Below are positions 8,106-15,529 of a stretch of 36,852 nucleotides of DNA, one piece after another. Numbering within the stretch: position 1 is the stretch's first letter; each line of letters opens with the position of its first letter. The stretch spans positions 1-36,852 of the forward strand of contig JAGVAO010000264.1 of the NCBI GenBank assembly GCA_020060235.1, given 5' to 3'. This stretch comes from Anaerolineales bacterium (GTDB lineage Bacteria > Chloroflexota > Anaerolineae > Anaerolineales > Villigracilaceae). A program made the translations under genes and the position numbers. Under the pieces are notes generated by a model. It had not been told where the DNA came from and made no database searches. It saw only the letters and a list, made by a program, of their open reading frames with translations.

Positions 8106-8708
8106 GAATTCCAGAATGCCGTGCAGGTAAATATCCATAAAATCTGCCAGGGTAACGCTGCGCATGTCGAGCGGCAGGTTTGGGTTTTGCATCAGGAATT
8201 CGGTAATATAAAAAGCGACGATGTTTCCCATCAGGGTGCGCAAAATGAGTGGCATGGGCAGGTCGCGCAATTCTCTTCCAGGGGTGGCAAAACGTGCCAA
8301 CAGCGGAATGATATGCGGCGAAACGGCTTCGAACAATTTCGGGAAGTGGCTGCCGCCAAACTCCACGATTTCTATCAGCATCAATTTCATAAATTCGGGG
8401 CGCGTTCCCATTTCGGCATGGATAATTTGGGCGGCATTTTGTAAAAAGGCCTCAATTGTGTCACCCGGCGCGCTTTGCAGGAGCGGCAATATCTGCATAT
8501 AGGGGTGCTTGGCAATCACCAGGGCCTGGAAAATCTCATCCTTACTGGCAAAATGATTGTAGATTCCGCCCAGAGCCAGGCCCGCACGCCCGGCCACCTG
8601 GCGCATCGAAGTTGCGCTATAGCCCTGACTCAAGAAAAGTTCATAGGCCGCGTCAAGGACAGCCTGGCGGGTGCGCTCTCCTTTGCTCTGGATTTCGTCA
8701 GCAGTCAT
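8085..8708 (-). CDS. TetR-family repressor of the export operon
   Basis: A 207-residue regulator. The N-terminal helix-turn-helix (about residues 12-58, RTRQAVLDAAYELFLSQGY, then SMRQVAGRAGLALGGIYNHF) is typical of TetR. The rest is an all-helical ligand-binding domain that is not conserved enough to name a ligand. I chose the ATG at 8708 because GGAGAG lies 5-6 bases upstream; the TTG at 8720 is less likely. It is the first gene of the export operon. A perfect 14-bp palindrome overlaps the transcription start of the only strong promoter, so it very likely represses itself and the exporter until an inducer, probably an exported compound, binds. Confidence 0.93.
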   Translation of the reverse strand: MTADEIQSKGERTRQAVLDAAYELFLSQGYSATSMRQVAGRAGLALGGIYNHFASKDEIFQALVIAKHPYMQILPLLQSAPGDTIEAFLQNAAQIIHAEMGTRPEFMKLMLIEIVEFGGSHFPKLFEAVSPHIIPLLARFATPGRELRDLPMPLILRTLMGNIVAFYITEFLMQNPNLPLDMRSVTLADFMDIYLHGILEFRSQNAE

Positions 8709-8724
8709 ATATCTCTCCAAAATG

Positions 8725-8769
8725 AACGAACGTTCGTTTTTATTATAGGCGTCTATTCTGAAATGTCAA
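8725..8769 (-). promoter_or_regulatory. TetR-operon promoter with palindromic operator
   Basis: On the minus strand, a consensus TTGACA (8764-8769), a 16-base spacer and TATAAT (8742-8747) form a near-ideal housekeeping promoter. The perfect palindrome AACGAACGTTCGTT (8725-8738) begins just downstream of the -10 box and covers the expected start point. A bound dimer would block RNA polymerase. Confidence 0.85.
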
Positions 8770-8861
8770 GGCATAATTTTCCCCACAGCAAAAATATCAC
8801 GTAAATTTGCTATACTGTATCAACATTAAATCTGGGTTTACGCCAATCAAGGAGATTTTTT

Positions 8862-9182
8862 ATGGGTCGATTTATTATTCCAGCAATTACCCTGGTTGCC
8901 CTGGTCATTGTAGCAGTCTTGACCACGCTGGCCCTCATGGTCGTATTAAATGGTTACCCCTCGGTTCCCGATACAATTATGTTTATCTATCTGGCATGCA
9001 GTTGCGGCCTGCTCCCGGCATTCAGTTTGCTGGTCGGTTTTTCAGCCCAAAAAATTTCAGAAATCAGCCCAATCCCCGCCTGGGTTGCGGGAATTGGGCT
9101 GGCTCTCGTCGCGCTGGTCGTCCTGCCTGTCATCCTGTTCGTGCTGACCTTTGCGCTGCTGGCGATATTCGGAATGCTGTAA
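8862..9182 (+). CDS. Small three-helix membrane protein, unknown function
   Basis: A 106-residue, very hydrophobic protein. Three membrane segments are visible, at about residues 5-29, 40-61 and 70-104, joined by short polar turns (NGYPSVPDT, SAQKISEISP). AAGGAG lies 7 bases before the ATG, so the gene is real. A TATACT at 8811-8816 could be its -10 box, with no clear -35. It is divergent from the tetR operon and ends 7 bases before the convergent metalloprotease gene. I do not recognise the family. Confidence 0.75.
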   Translation: MGRFIIPAITLVALVIVAVLTTLALMVVLNGYPSVPDTIMFIYLACSCGLLPAFSLLVGFSAQKISEISPIPAWVAGIGLALVALVVLPVILFVLTFALLAIFGML

Positions 9183-9189
9183 GGGCGGC

Positions 9190-10002
9190 TCAGGCCACAT
9201 CCAGGCCTGTCAGGCGAGTCAGCACGCGATGGAGAAGCAGGAAAGGAACTATCAGGATAATGTGAATCACCACGCTGACCGACAACACGAGGGCCGTACC
9301 GCGCAAAAATTCGTTCAGCGGCGGCGCGAGGTGTTCGAGCATCCATGGCCCCGCCCCGGCCAGCAGCAACAAGCCAAAGAAGATGGATACCACCACAATC
9401 GGCGGCGTCCAGGCGTGGCGGTCTGAGTCGGAGGGCATCATGGTGCTCGAAACGGCAAATGCCAGGTAAAACCACAGCCAGAAATCGGGCAGGTTCGGCA
9501 GGGCCAGCAAACCCCGGTACAACAAATCCCACTGGCCGTCGCGCAGCACATCCCACAACAGGCCCATGTGCAAATGGCGAATGGCCACCCAGGCCAGGAA
9601 AATCGTCCCGAACAAAATCGGCGCCGCGCCCACCAGCGAATCGCGCAGGAAATCGCTGCGCTCGGTTTCGACGTATCCCATTTGCAGGCGGCCGTCCGGC
9701 ATCGGGTTGGGAATCAGGGAAAAACGTCCCGTGCGTACCCCCAAAATTTTTGCCATGACAAAATGGCTCAACTCGTGCAAAAACACCCCCGGTATAAAAA
9801 TCAGGCCAAAAACCGCAATCGTAATGCCGGGGTGGCGGGTTAAAATCAGGAAAACGGCCTGGATTTCGCGGTGCATTTTGCGCTGCAAAAACGCCAGGAG
9901 CGCCAGCGCAAGCGCCAGCCAGAACAAGCCGTCGAGGGAGGTCAGGAAAAGCGGCATCACAAAATTAGAGACGCCCCACAAAACCGGGACGTCTCTCTCC
10001 AT
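9190..10002 (-). CDS. Membrane zinc metalloprotease-like protein (HELSH)
   Basis: A 270-residue integral membrane protein with the zinc-binding motif HELSHF (His at about residues 76 and 80) at the end of a membrane helix, as in M50 / site-2 protease-like families. A second conserved-looking block is VGAAPILFG. About six membrane segments are visible. It would cut or bind proteins within the membrane; the substrate is unknown. The start is uncertain. ATG 10002 has only a weak GGGA upstream, and its first 15 codons lie inside a hairpin that looks like the tpiA terminator. ATG 9957 would start just after that hairpin but lacks a ribosome binding site. Confidence 0.7.
   Translation of the reverse strand: MERDVPVLWGVSNFVMPLFLTSLDGLFWLALALALLAFLQRKMHREIQAVFLILTRHPGITIAVFGLIFIPGVFLHELSHFVMAKILGVRTGRFSLIPNPMPDGRLQMGYVETERSDFLRDSLVGAAPILFGTIFLAWVAIRHLHMGLLWDVLRDGQWDLLYRGLLALPNLPDFWLWFYLAFAVSSTMMPSDSDRHAWTPPIVVVSIFFGLLLLAGAGPWMLEHLAPPLNEFLRGTALVLSVSVVIHIILIVPFLLLHRVLTRLTGLDVA
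9961..9996 (-). terminator. Terminator-like hairpin after tpiA
   Basis: An 11-bp stem with one G-U pair (9967-9977 with 9986-9996) and an 8-base loop is followed on the minus strand by AATTTT. It lies 22 bases past the tpiA stop and overlaps the 5' end of the metalloprotease reading frame. Confidence 0.6.
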
Positions 10003-10017
10003 TTATCCCACTTGCCG

Positions 10018-10773
10018 TTAAGCGGCCGCCGCCTGGGCAATCAGGACAAAATCGTCCTTCAGGCTCGCGCCACCGACCAGCGCGCCGTCAATATCGGTCT
10101 GCGAGAAGAACTCGGCCGCATTGGCCCCGGTCACCGAGCCGCCGTACAGGATGCGGATGGCCCCGGCGGTTTCCTGCCCGAACAATTCCACCAACACCGG
10201 GCGGATAACCTGCCCATGAACGTGCTGTGCGTTCTCACCCGAAGAGGCTTTGCCGGTTCCGATGGCCCAAACCGGCTCATAGGCTATCACCAGGCTGGGG
10301 GCAAACCCCGCTTCGACGCCGGCCAGCGCGCCCAGGGTCTGGCGGCGAACCACCTCGGCAGTCTTCCCGGCTTCGTATTCTTGCAGGGTTTCGCCGACGC
10401 ACACAATCGGGATAATGCCGTGCTTCTGGGCCGCCAGCACGCGCTTGTTGACGGTTTCATCCGTCTCTCCGAAGTATTGGCGGCGTTCGGAGTGCCCCAG
10501 GATGACATATTTGCAAAATTCCTTGACCATTTCGGGGGCAATTTCGCCGGTGAACGCGCCTTTTTCTTCCCAGTGCATGTTTTGTGCGCCGAGGCCAATA
10601 TCGGTGCCGCCGAGCAGGTTGGCCACCGCCAGCAGCGACGTGAACGGCGGGCAAACCACCTTCTCAACGCCTTTGACGGCTTTCAGGCCGACGCCCATCG
10701 TCGAAACCAGGTCGCGGGCTTCGGCAACAGTTTTGTTCATTTTCCAGTTTCCAGCAACAAAGGGGGTTCTCAT
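10018..10773 (-). CDS. tpiA: Triosephosphate isomerase
   Basis: A 251-residue glycolytic enzyme that interconverts dihydroxyacetone phosphate and glyceraldehyde 3-phosphate in the cytoplasm. Catalytic Lys11 is in GNWKMN, the catalytic His in GHSERRQYF and the catalytic Glu in AYEPVWAIGTGK; the phosphate-binding ILYGGSV is near the end. Length is typical. The ATG at 10773 has GAGGA about 5 bases upstream; the reading frame is open for 34 more codons upstream but that part does not match the family. It belongs to the gap-pgk-tpiA neighbourhood but is separated from pgk by another gene and two terminators, so it has its own promoter. Confidence 0.97.
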   Translation of the reverse strand: MRTPFVAGNWKMNKTVAEARDLVSTMGVGLKAVKGVEKVVCPPFTSLLAVANLLGGTDIGLGAQNMHWEEKGAFTGEIAPEMVKEFCKYVILGHSERRQYFGETDETVNKRVLAAQKHGIIPIVCVGETLQEYEAGKTAEVVRRQTLGALAGVEAGFAPSLVIAYEPVWAIGTGKASSGENAQHVHGQVIRPVLVELFGQETAGAIRILYGGSVTGANAAEFFSQTDIDGALVGGASLKDDFVLIAQAAAA

Positions 10774-10883
10774 GGTTTCCTCGCTATCAATGATTGTTTT
10801 GAACGCCCATACGCGACGCCCAATAATTGCACAACGACTAAATTTTACCGCAGACAGACCCCGAAAAGCGGGCAAATATCCGC

Positions 10884-10916
10884 AATAAAAACAGGGCAGG
10901 CGATTTGCCTGCCCTG
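10884..10916 (-). terminator. Strong rho-independent terminator
   Basis: A perfect 10-bp stem (10892-10901 with 10907-10916, arm CAGGGCAGGC) with a 5-base loop is followed on the minus strand by TTTTTATT. It ends the gene at 10934-11503. Confidence 0.9.
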
Positions 10917-10933
10917 CAAAAAACTAGACGGGG

Positions 10934-11503
10934 TTATTCGTCCAGTGAAACCGAAATATCCGTCCCGCCGCCTGCCGCAGGGGTGAAAGTGACGGCAAAG
11001 GGCTTGGTCGAGCCGTCTTCGCAGGGAACCGTCCAACGTTCGCGCCAGGCGCCGCTCGAATCGGGGTCCTGGGTGACTTCGATGACTGTATCCTGTGCGC
11101 CAGTAGCAGGGATGACACAACTCTGGGCTGCCGCAGAAAGATTGACGTAGAACCAGGTATCGGTGCGCAGGGTGTCATCGCCCAGGCCGCCGCTGGGAAT
11201 GTAATCTGACAGGCCGTAGTCGCCAAATTCCCATTCGCCCTCACCAGACGGGTTATCTTCGGAATAAGGCGTGGCTTCATAATTGGGCATATCTTCAAAT
11301 TCCGGCATCCCTTCGTAGGGCATTTCATACAAATCTTCTTCGATTCTTTCAAAGGTGTTCGTGATTGCAGGCCCGGCAACAGCGAAGGCGACACCGGCCA
11401 GCAAACAACAACAGCACAAAAGAGCGACAACCACTGCGACGACAATTAAAACTGTGTTGTTTTTCTTGGGTACTTCTAGGACGTTTGAAAATTCTTCTGA
11501 CAT
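10934..11503 (-). CDS. Single-pass membrane protein with Cys cluster, unknown
   Basis: A 189-residue protein. A short polar N-terminus (MSEEFSNVLEVPKKNN) is followed by one membrane helix at about residues 17-44 that contains four cysteines in a row (LLCCCCLL). An acidic, Pro/Tyr-rich linker (about 50-100) and a small C-terminal domain with two cysteines (SCVIPATG and VPCEDGS) follow. AAAGGAG lies 7 bases before the ATG at 11503, and TTGAAA-N16-TATACT upstream forms a good promoter. It lies between pgk and tpiA with terminators on both sides, so it is an independent unit. I do not recognise the family. The extracellular domain may be stabilised by a disulfide. Confidence 0.78.
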   Translation of the reverse strand: MSEEFSNVLEVPKKNNTVLIVVAVVVALLCCCCLLAGVAFAVAGPAITNTFERIEEDLYEMPYEGMPEFEDMPNYEATPYSEDNPSGEGEWEFGDYGLSDYIPSGGLGDDTLRTDTWFYVNLSAAAQSCVIPATGAQDTVIEVTQDPDSSGAWRERWTVPCEDGSTKPFAVTFTPAAGGGTDISVSLDE

Positions 11504-11537
11504 ATTCTTCTCCTTTGGTGATTGAATTAACATGGAT

Positions 11538-11565
11538 AGTATACGTCCGCTTTTGTTTTTTTCAA
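11538..11565 (-). promoter_or_regulatory. Promoter of the Cys-cluster membrane protein gene
   Basis: TTGAAA (11560-11565), 16 bases and TATACT (11538-11543) on the minus strand lie between the pgk terminator and the AAAGGAG ribosome binding site. Confidence 0.65.
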
Positions 11566-11580
11566 TGGACAAAATGGGGG

Positions 11581-11620
11581 ATATAAAAACAGGGCCACCC
11601 GCCAAAGCGGCTGACCCTGT
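11581..11620 (-). terminator. pgk terminator
   Basis: 14-base arms (11589-11602 with 11607-11620) pair at 13 positions around a 4-base loop and are followed on the minus strand by TTTTTATAT. It lies 17 bases past the pgk stop. Confidence 0.85.
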
Positions 11621-11637
11621 TAAAGTTCGATTGCCTG

Positions 11638-12810
11638 TTACTTATCGTTGAGCGCGGCCACGCCGGGCAATTCCTTGCCTTCGAGGAACTCCAGGCTGGC
11701 CCCGCCGCCGGTCGAGACGTGGGTCATCTGCTTGGCGACCCCGGCCTTCTTGACCGCGCTGGCGCTGTCGCCGCCGCCGATAACGGTCGTCGCGCTGGAT
11801 TCGGCCAGCAGTTTGGCCAGGGCAAAGGTCCCCTCGGCAAATTTGGGGAATTCGAAGACGCCCACCGGGCCGTTCCAGACCACCAGTTTGGCATCGGCCA
11901 AAACAGCGCGATACAGGTCGAGGGTCTTGGGGCCGACATCCAGCATCCGCCAGCCAGCCGGGATTTTGTCCACATCCACCACCTGGCTTGCGGCCTCGGC
12001 GTCGAATTTGTCGGCAATGACAGCATCCACCGGCAGGACAAATTTATCGCCTACATTCGCAAGGATGGATTTTGCCGTTTCGAGCGAGGCTTCTTCCACC
12101 AGGCTGTCTTGCATGTTCAGGCCTTTGGCGGCCAGGAAGGTATTGGCCATGCCGCCGCCGATGATGAGTTTGTCGCATTTGGACAGCAAGGTTTCGACGA
12201 CCAGGATTTTGTCGCTGATTTTCGCGCCGCCGAGAATGGCAACATAGGGATGTTCAGGATTGGCAACCGCGCGGCCCAGGTATTCAAGTTCCTGCTCCAT
12301 CAGGAAGCCGGAGACGGCCGGGAGGAAGCGGGCGATGCCTTCGGTGGACGAGTGGGCGCGATGGGCCGAGCCAAAGGCGTCGTTGACGTAGACATCCGCC
12401 AGGGCGGCCATCTGTTTGGCGAGGTCGAGGTCATTCTTCTCCTCGCCAGCGTGGAAGCGGGTGTTTTCAAGCATCAGCACGTCGCCGGGCTGGAGGGCTT
12501 TCGCCAGGGCTTCGACTTCCGGGCCGACGCAATCGGGGGCCATCTGGACGGGTTTACCCAACAGGGCCGCCAGCGCTTCCGAAGCGGCTTTCAGGCTGAA
12601 TTCCGGGCTTGGCCCGCCCTTAGGACGTCCAAGGTGGCTGGCCAGCAGGACGGACGCGCCCTGTTCCAACACATACTGGATGGTCGGCAGGGCGGCCTTA
12701 ATGCGTTTATCGTCGGTGACTTTGCCATCGGCCATCGGCACGTTAAAGTCCACGCGCATAAAGACCCGCTTGCCTTTCAGGTCGATATCTTTCACGGTTT
12801 TCTTGTTCAT
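11638..12810 (-). CDS. pgk: Phosphoglycerate kinase
   Basis: A 390-residue enzyme that makes ATP and 3-phosphoglycerate from 1,3-bisphosphoglycerate. The substrate-binding N-terminal motif [12 protein letters not shown], the hinge-side [11 protein letters not shown], and the nucleotide-binding [13 protein letters not shown] and [16 protein letters not shown] are all present. Length is typical. ATG 12810 has AGGAGG 6 bases upstream; the frame stays open for 44 codons upstream through a repeat, and that part is not protein-like. It follows gap by 74 bases and is probably co-transcribed with it. Confidence 0.98.
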   Translation of the reverse strand: MNKKTVKDIDLKGKRVFMRVDFNVPMADGKVTDDKRIKAALPTIQYVLEQGASVLLASHLGRPKGGPSPEFSLKAASEALAALLGKPVQMAPDCVGPEVEALAKALQPGDVLMLENTRFHAGEEKNDLDLAKQMAALADVYVNDAFGSAHRAHSSTEGIARFLPAVSGFLMEQELEYLGRAVANPEHPYVAILGGAKISDKILVVETLLSKCDKLIIGGGMANTFLAAKGLNMQDSLVEEASLETAKSILANVGDKFVLPVDAVIADKFDAEAASQVVDVDKIPAGWRMLDVGPKTLDLYRAVLADAKLVVWNGPVGVFEFPKFAEGTFALAKLLAESSATTVIGGGDSASAVKKAGVAKQMTHVSTGGGASLEFLEGKELPGVAALNDK

Positions 12811-12820
12811 AATTGCCTCC

Positions 12821-12881
12821 TGCCCCCTCCCTAACCCTCCCCCAAATTCTGCAAATTTGGGGGAGGGCTGGGTGGGGGTAG
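12821..12881. repeat. Palindromic repeat between gap and pgk
   Basis: A perfect 14-bp inverted repeat, CCCTCCCCCAAATT (12835-12848) with 12854-12867, has a 5-base loop and is flanked by C-rich and G-rich arms. The same core occurs in frame inside mrfA at 29755-29790. It could also form an mRNA hairpin between the two glycolytic genes. Confidence 0.8.
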
Positions 12882-12884
12882 AAA

Positions 12885-13943
12885 TTACAGGCTCTTCGCC
12901 ATCAACGCGGCCAGGTCGGCGGTGCGACAGGAGTAGCCCCATTCGTTGTCGTACCAGGTAACGACTTTGACGAAATTGCTCTTGTCTTTGCCGAGCACGC
13001 TGGTGAAGGGCAGGTCAACCGAGGAGCTGTAGGAACTGCCTTTGAAGTCCATGCTGACGAGCGGCTCGTCCACGGCTTCGAGGATGCCCTTGAAGCGCGG
13101 GGTGGCGGCGGCATCGCGGAAGGCCTGGCGCAGTTCTTCGGTGGTGGTTTCTTTTTCGAGTTCGGCGGTGAAATCGACCACCGAAACGGTCGGGGTCGGG
13201 ACGCGCAGGGAATAGCCGTCGAACTTACCCTTCAGGTCGGGGATGACCAGGGCGACAGCCTTGGCGGCGCCGGTGGTGGTCGGGATGATGTTCAGGCCCG
13301 AGGCGCGGGCGCGGCGCAGGTCGGAGTGCGGCATGTCGAGCACTTTCTGGTCGTTGGTGTAGGAATGCACAGTGGTCATGAAACCGCGTTTGATGCCGTA
13401 CAGGTCATGCACAACTTTAGCCGCCGGGGCGAGGCAGTTGGTGGTGCAGGAAGCATTCGAAACAACATGGTGGCTGGCCGGGTCGTACATATCTTCGTTG
13501 ACGCCCAATACAACGGTCAGGTCTTCGCCCTGGGCGGGGGCCGAAATGATGACCTTCTTCGCGCCGCCGGAAGTGATGTGGTTTACCGCGCCCTTAACCG
13601 TCTTGCCTTTTTTGTTGACGCCGTCGTCTTTAATGGTGAACAGGCCGGTCGATTCGATGACGATGTCGATGCCCAGGTCGCCCCATTTGATGGCAGCGGG
13701 GTCGGTTTCCTTGAACACTTTGACCATCTTGCCGTCGATAACCAGACCGTCGTCGGCAACTTCAACTGTGCCGTCGAAACGGCCATAGGTCGAGTCGTAT
13801 TTCAGCAGGTGCGCCATGGTCTGCATATCGCCAATATCATTGAAGGCGACAACTTCCAATTCGTTCGGGTACATGTCGCGAATTGCTTTCAGCACCTGGC
13901 GTCCGATGCGCCCAAAACCATTGATACCAACTTTTGTAGCCAT
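12885..13943 (-). CDS. gap: Glyceraldehyde-3-phosphate dehydrogenase, type I
   Basis: A 352-residue NAD(P)-dependent enzyme that oxidises and phosphorylates glyceraldehyde 3-phosphate. The Rossmann motif [10 protein letters not shown] is at residues 6-15, the catalytic Cys at 166 in [12 protein letters not shown], the catalytic His in HSYTNDQ at about 193 and the C-terminal WYDNEWGYS. It is slightly longer than the usual 335 or so residues. AGGAGG precedes the ATG by 7 bases. It is followed by pgk and preceded by yvcK, 110 bases upstream. That spacer is AT-rich with a short 6-bp hairpin (14006-14021) and no clear promoter. Confidence 0.98.
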   Translation of the reverse strand: MATKVGINGFGRIGRQVLKAIRDMYPNELEVVAFNDIGDMQTMAHLLKYDSTYGRFDGTVEVADDGLVIDGKMVKVFKETDPAAIKWGDLGIDIVIESTGLFTIKDDGVNKKGKTVKGAVNHITSGGAKKVIISAPAQGEDLTVVLGVNEDMYDPASHHVVSNASCTTNCLAPAAKVVHDLYGIKRGFMTTVHSYTNDQKVLDMPHSDLRRARASGLNIIPTTTGAAKAVALVIPDLKGKFDGYSLRVPTPTVSVVDFTAELEKETTTEELRQAFRDAAATPRFKGILEAVDEPLVSMDFKGSSYSSSVDLPFTSVLGKDKSNFVKVVTWYDNEWGYSCRTADLAALMAKSL

Positions 13944-14053
13944 AATTAAACCTCCTCAGGTTTTATATTGTGATTTTTTACACAATTTAGAATTTTATCA
14001 TGAAGAACCCGAAACCGGGTTGCTTGCCCATGATTTTGACCAAATGTTAACTT

Positions 14054-15382
14054 TCATTCCAGCAACGGGCCGGTGCGCTCGAAGAGCAAATCCATCAGCG
14101 TTTGGGCCAGTTTTTCCGAATCGTGCCGCCAGGGATGGTCGACATCAACAAGGTTTGCGCCATAGAGCGGATAACCGCGCGGCTCACCCTCCAATTTTAC
14201 CCAATCTGAAATATTTGGGAGCGGCAAATCGTGATGACTATTATAAACAATTACATCGGACAGGTCGCCGCCAACATGCTCCTCCAGTACCTTAATGTGG
14301 TCCATGACCGAATAACGGCTGGTCTCACCCGGCTGGGTGGCGATGTTTACCACATAGGCCTTGAAGGCCCGGCTGGCGCGCACGGCTTCGAGCAGGTCGG
14401 GAACCAGCAGGTTGGGCAGGATGCTGGTGTAGAGGCTTCCCGGCCCAATGACGATTAAATCGGCAGCCAGGATGGCCCGCACCGCTGGCGGAAAGGCAAA
14501 CGGGGAATTCGGCTCCAGCCAGACCCGCCGCACCCGCCCCGGCATTTCAGGGATGGCGCTTTCGCCCTCTACGCGCACGCTTCCGGGCTGGTTGGGCAAC
14601 TCGACATCGGCGACCAGGCGCACGTTGTGGAGCGTGGCGGGGAGCACCCGCCCGCGCACGCCCAGCACCCGGCCCGATTCCGCTACTGCTTCCTCGAAAC
14701 TGCCTGTAATTTCGGCCAGGGCCGAGATGAACAGGTTGCCGAAGGAATGACCGCCCAGGCTCGACTCGCTGGTGAAGCGATATTGGAAAAGTTGGGTCAG
14801 CATGGCTTCGTCGTCAGAGAGAGCGGCCAGGCAGTTGCGGATGTCGCCCGGGGGCAGGATGCCCATCGATTCGCGCAGGCGGCCTGAGGAGCCGCCGTCG
14901 TCGGCGACCGAGACAATGGCCGTCAGGTTGGCGGAATGGTTTTTCAGCCCGCGCAGCAGGGTTGCCAGCCCATGCCCGCCGCCCAGAACAACGATACGCG
15001 GCCCGCGCCCTTTGCGGCGGTAACTGGCAATCTGGTCGACCAGTTTTTGGCCGGGGCGCACGAAGGGAATAATCAGGGCGCGGTTTAACCCGGCCATGCC
15101 AATTCCCATCAAGAGCAGGCCCAGGCCTGCAAAGATGAGCACGCGCAGGGGACGCGCCAGGGATTGCAAAGCCACCACTTCGAGCACCGGGGTCAGGCCG
15201 CTCTCGGCGGGTGTCGTGCGGTAAATATCAAGCAAAAGCAGGGCCAGGCCAACCGCCAGCAAGGTCAGGCCGACGAGAATCAGGCTGAACCAACGCTTAA
15301 CCCCCAAACCGGGAATAAGCCAGCGCAATATTCCTGTGATTTCACGACGCAATTTGGATGAAAATGTCTGAACCTTTCGCAC
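14054..15382 (-). CDS. yvcK: Membrane-anchored YvcK/CofD-like gluconeogenesis factor
   Basis: A 442-residue protein. Two N-terminal membrane helices (about residues 29-51 and 77-100) precede a CofD/YvcK domain with nucleotide-binding GGGHGLATLLRGLK, the family blocks VSVADDGGSSGRLR and PPGDIRNCL, and VIGPGSLYTSILPNLL. YvcK in Bacillus is needed for growth on gluconeogenic carbon sources and for cell-wall homeostasis, and it binds UDP-sugars. The membrane-anchored form is found in Chloroflexota and some others. The start is a GTG at 15382 lying directly after a promoter, so the mRNA is probably leaderless. It lies upstream of gap-pgk, which fits a link to central carbon flow. Confidence 0.92.
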   Translation of the reverse strand: MRKVQTFSSKLRREITGILRWLIPGLGVKRWFSLILVGLTLLAVGLALLLLDIYRTTPAESGLTPVLEVVALQSLARPLRVLIFAGLGLLLMGIGMAGLNRALIIPFVRPGQKLVDQIASYRRKGRGPRIVVLGGGHGLATLLRGLKNHSANLTAIVSVADDGGSSGRLRESMGILPPGDIRNCLAALSDDEAMLTQLFQYRFTSESSLGGHSFGNLFISALAEITGSFEEAVAESGRVLGVRGRVLPATLHNVRLVADVELPNQPGSVRVEGESAIPEMPGRVRRVWLEPNSPFAFPPAVRAILAADLIVIGPGSLYTSILPNLLVPDLLEAVRASRAFKAYVVNIATQPGETSRYSVMDHIKVLEEHVGGDLSDVIVYNSHHDLPLPNISDWVKLEGEPRGYPLYGANLVDVDHPWRHDSEKLAQTLMDLLFERTGPLLE

Positions 15383-15388
15383 GCGCCG

Positions 15389-15417
15389 ATAATAGCAGTC
15401 TTCCAGACATCCGTCAA
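15389..15417 (-). promoter_or_regulatory. yvcK promoter, leaderless
   Basis: TTGACG (15412-15417), a 17-base spacer and TATTAT (15389-15394) on the minus strand. The -10 box ends 6 bases before the GTG start, so transcription should begin at the start codon itself. Confidence 0.7.
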
Positions 15418-15447
15418 CGAGTCGGGCGGGCCAGGATGTGGAAAATA

Positions 15448-15491
15448 TTGCCGAAACGGCAGTTTTCGAGTAGAATGTAACCGCTTACATT
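15448..15491 (+). promoter_or_regulatory. Promoter with LacI-family operator
   Basis: TTGCCG (15448-15453), 17 bases and TAGAAT (15471-15476) form a promoter for the ROK-like gene. The palindrome AATGTAACCGCTTACATT (15474-15491) contains TGTAANCGNTTACA, the consensus of LacI/GalR-family operators, and covers the end of the -10 box and the start point. No LacI-family gene is present in the window. Confidence 0.75.
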
Positions 15492-15529
15492 AAGTGTCCA
15501 CCACCCCACCAGCAAAAGGAAAAACGGAT

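Noticed and set aside
12811-12942. Longer pgk start at 12942
   Set aside because: The extra 44 codons run through a palindromic repeat and the gap 3' end. The ATG at 12810 has AGGAGG and matches the family start.
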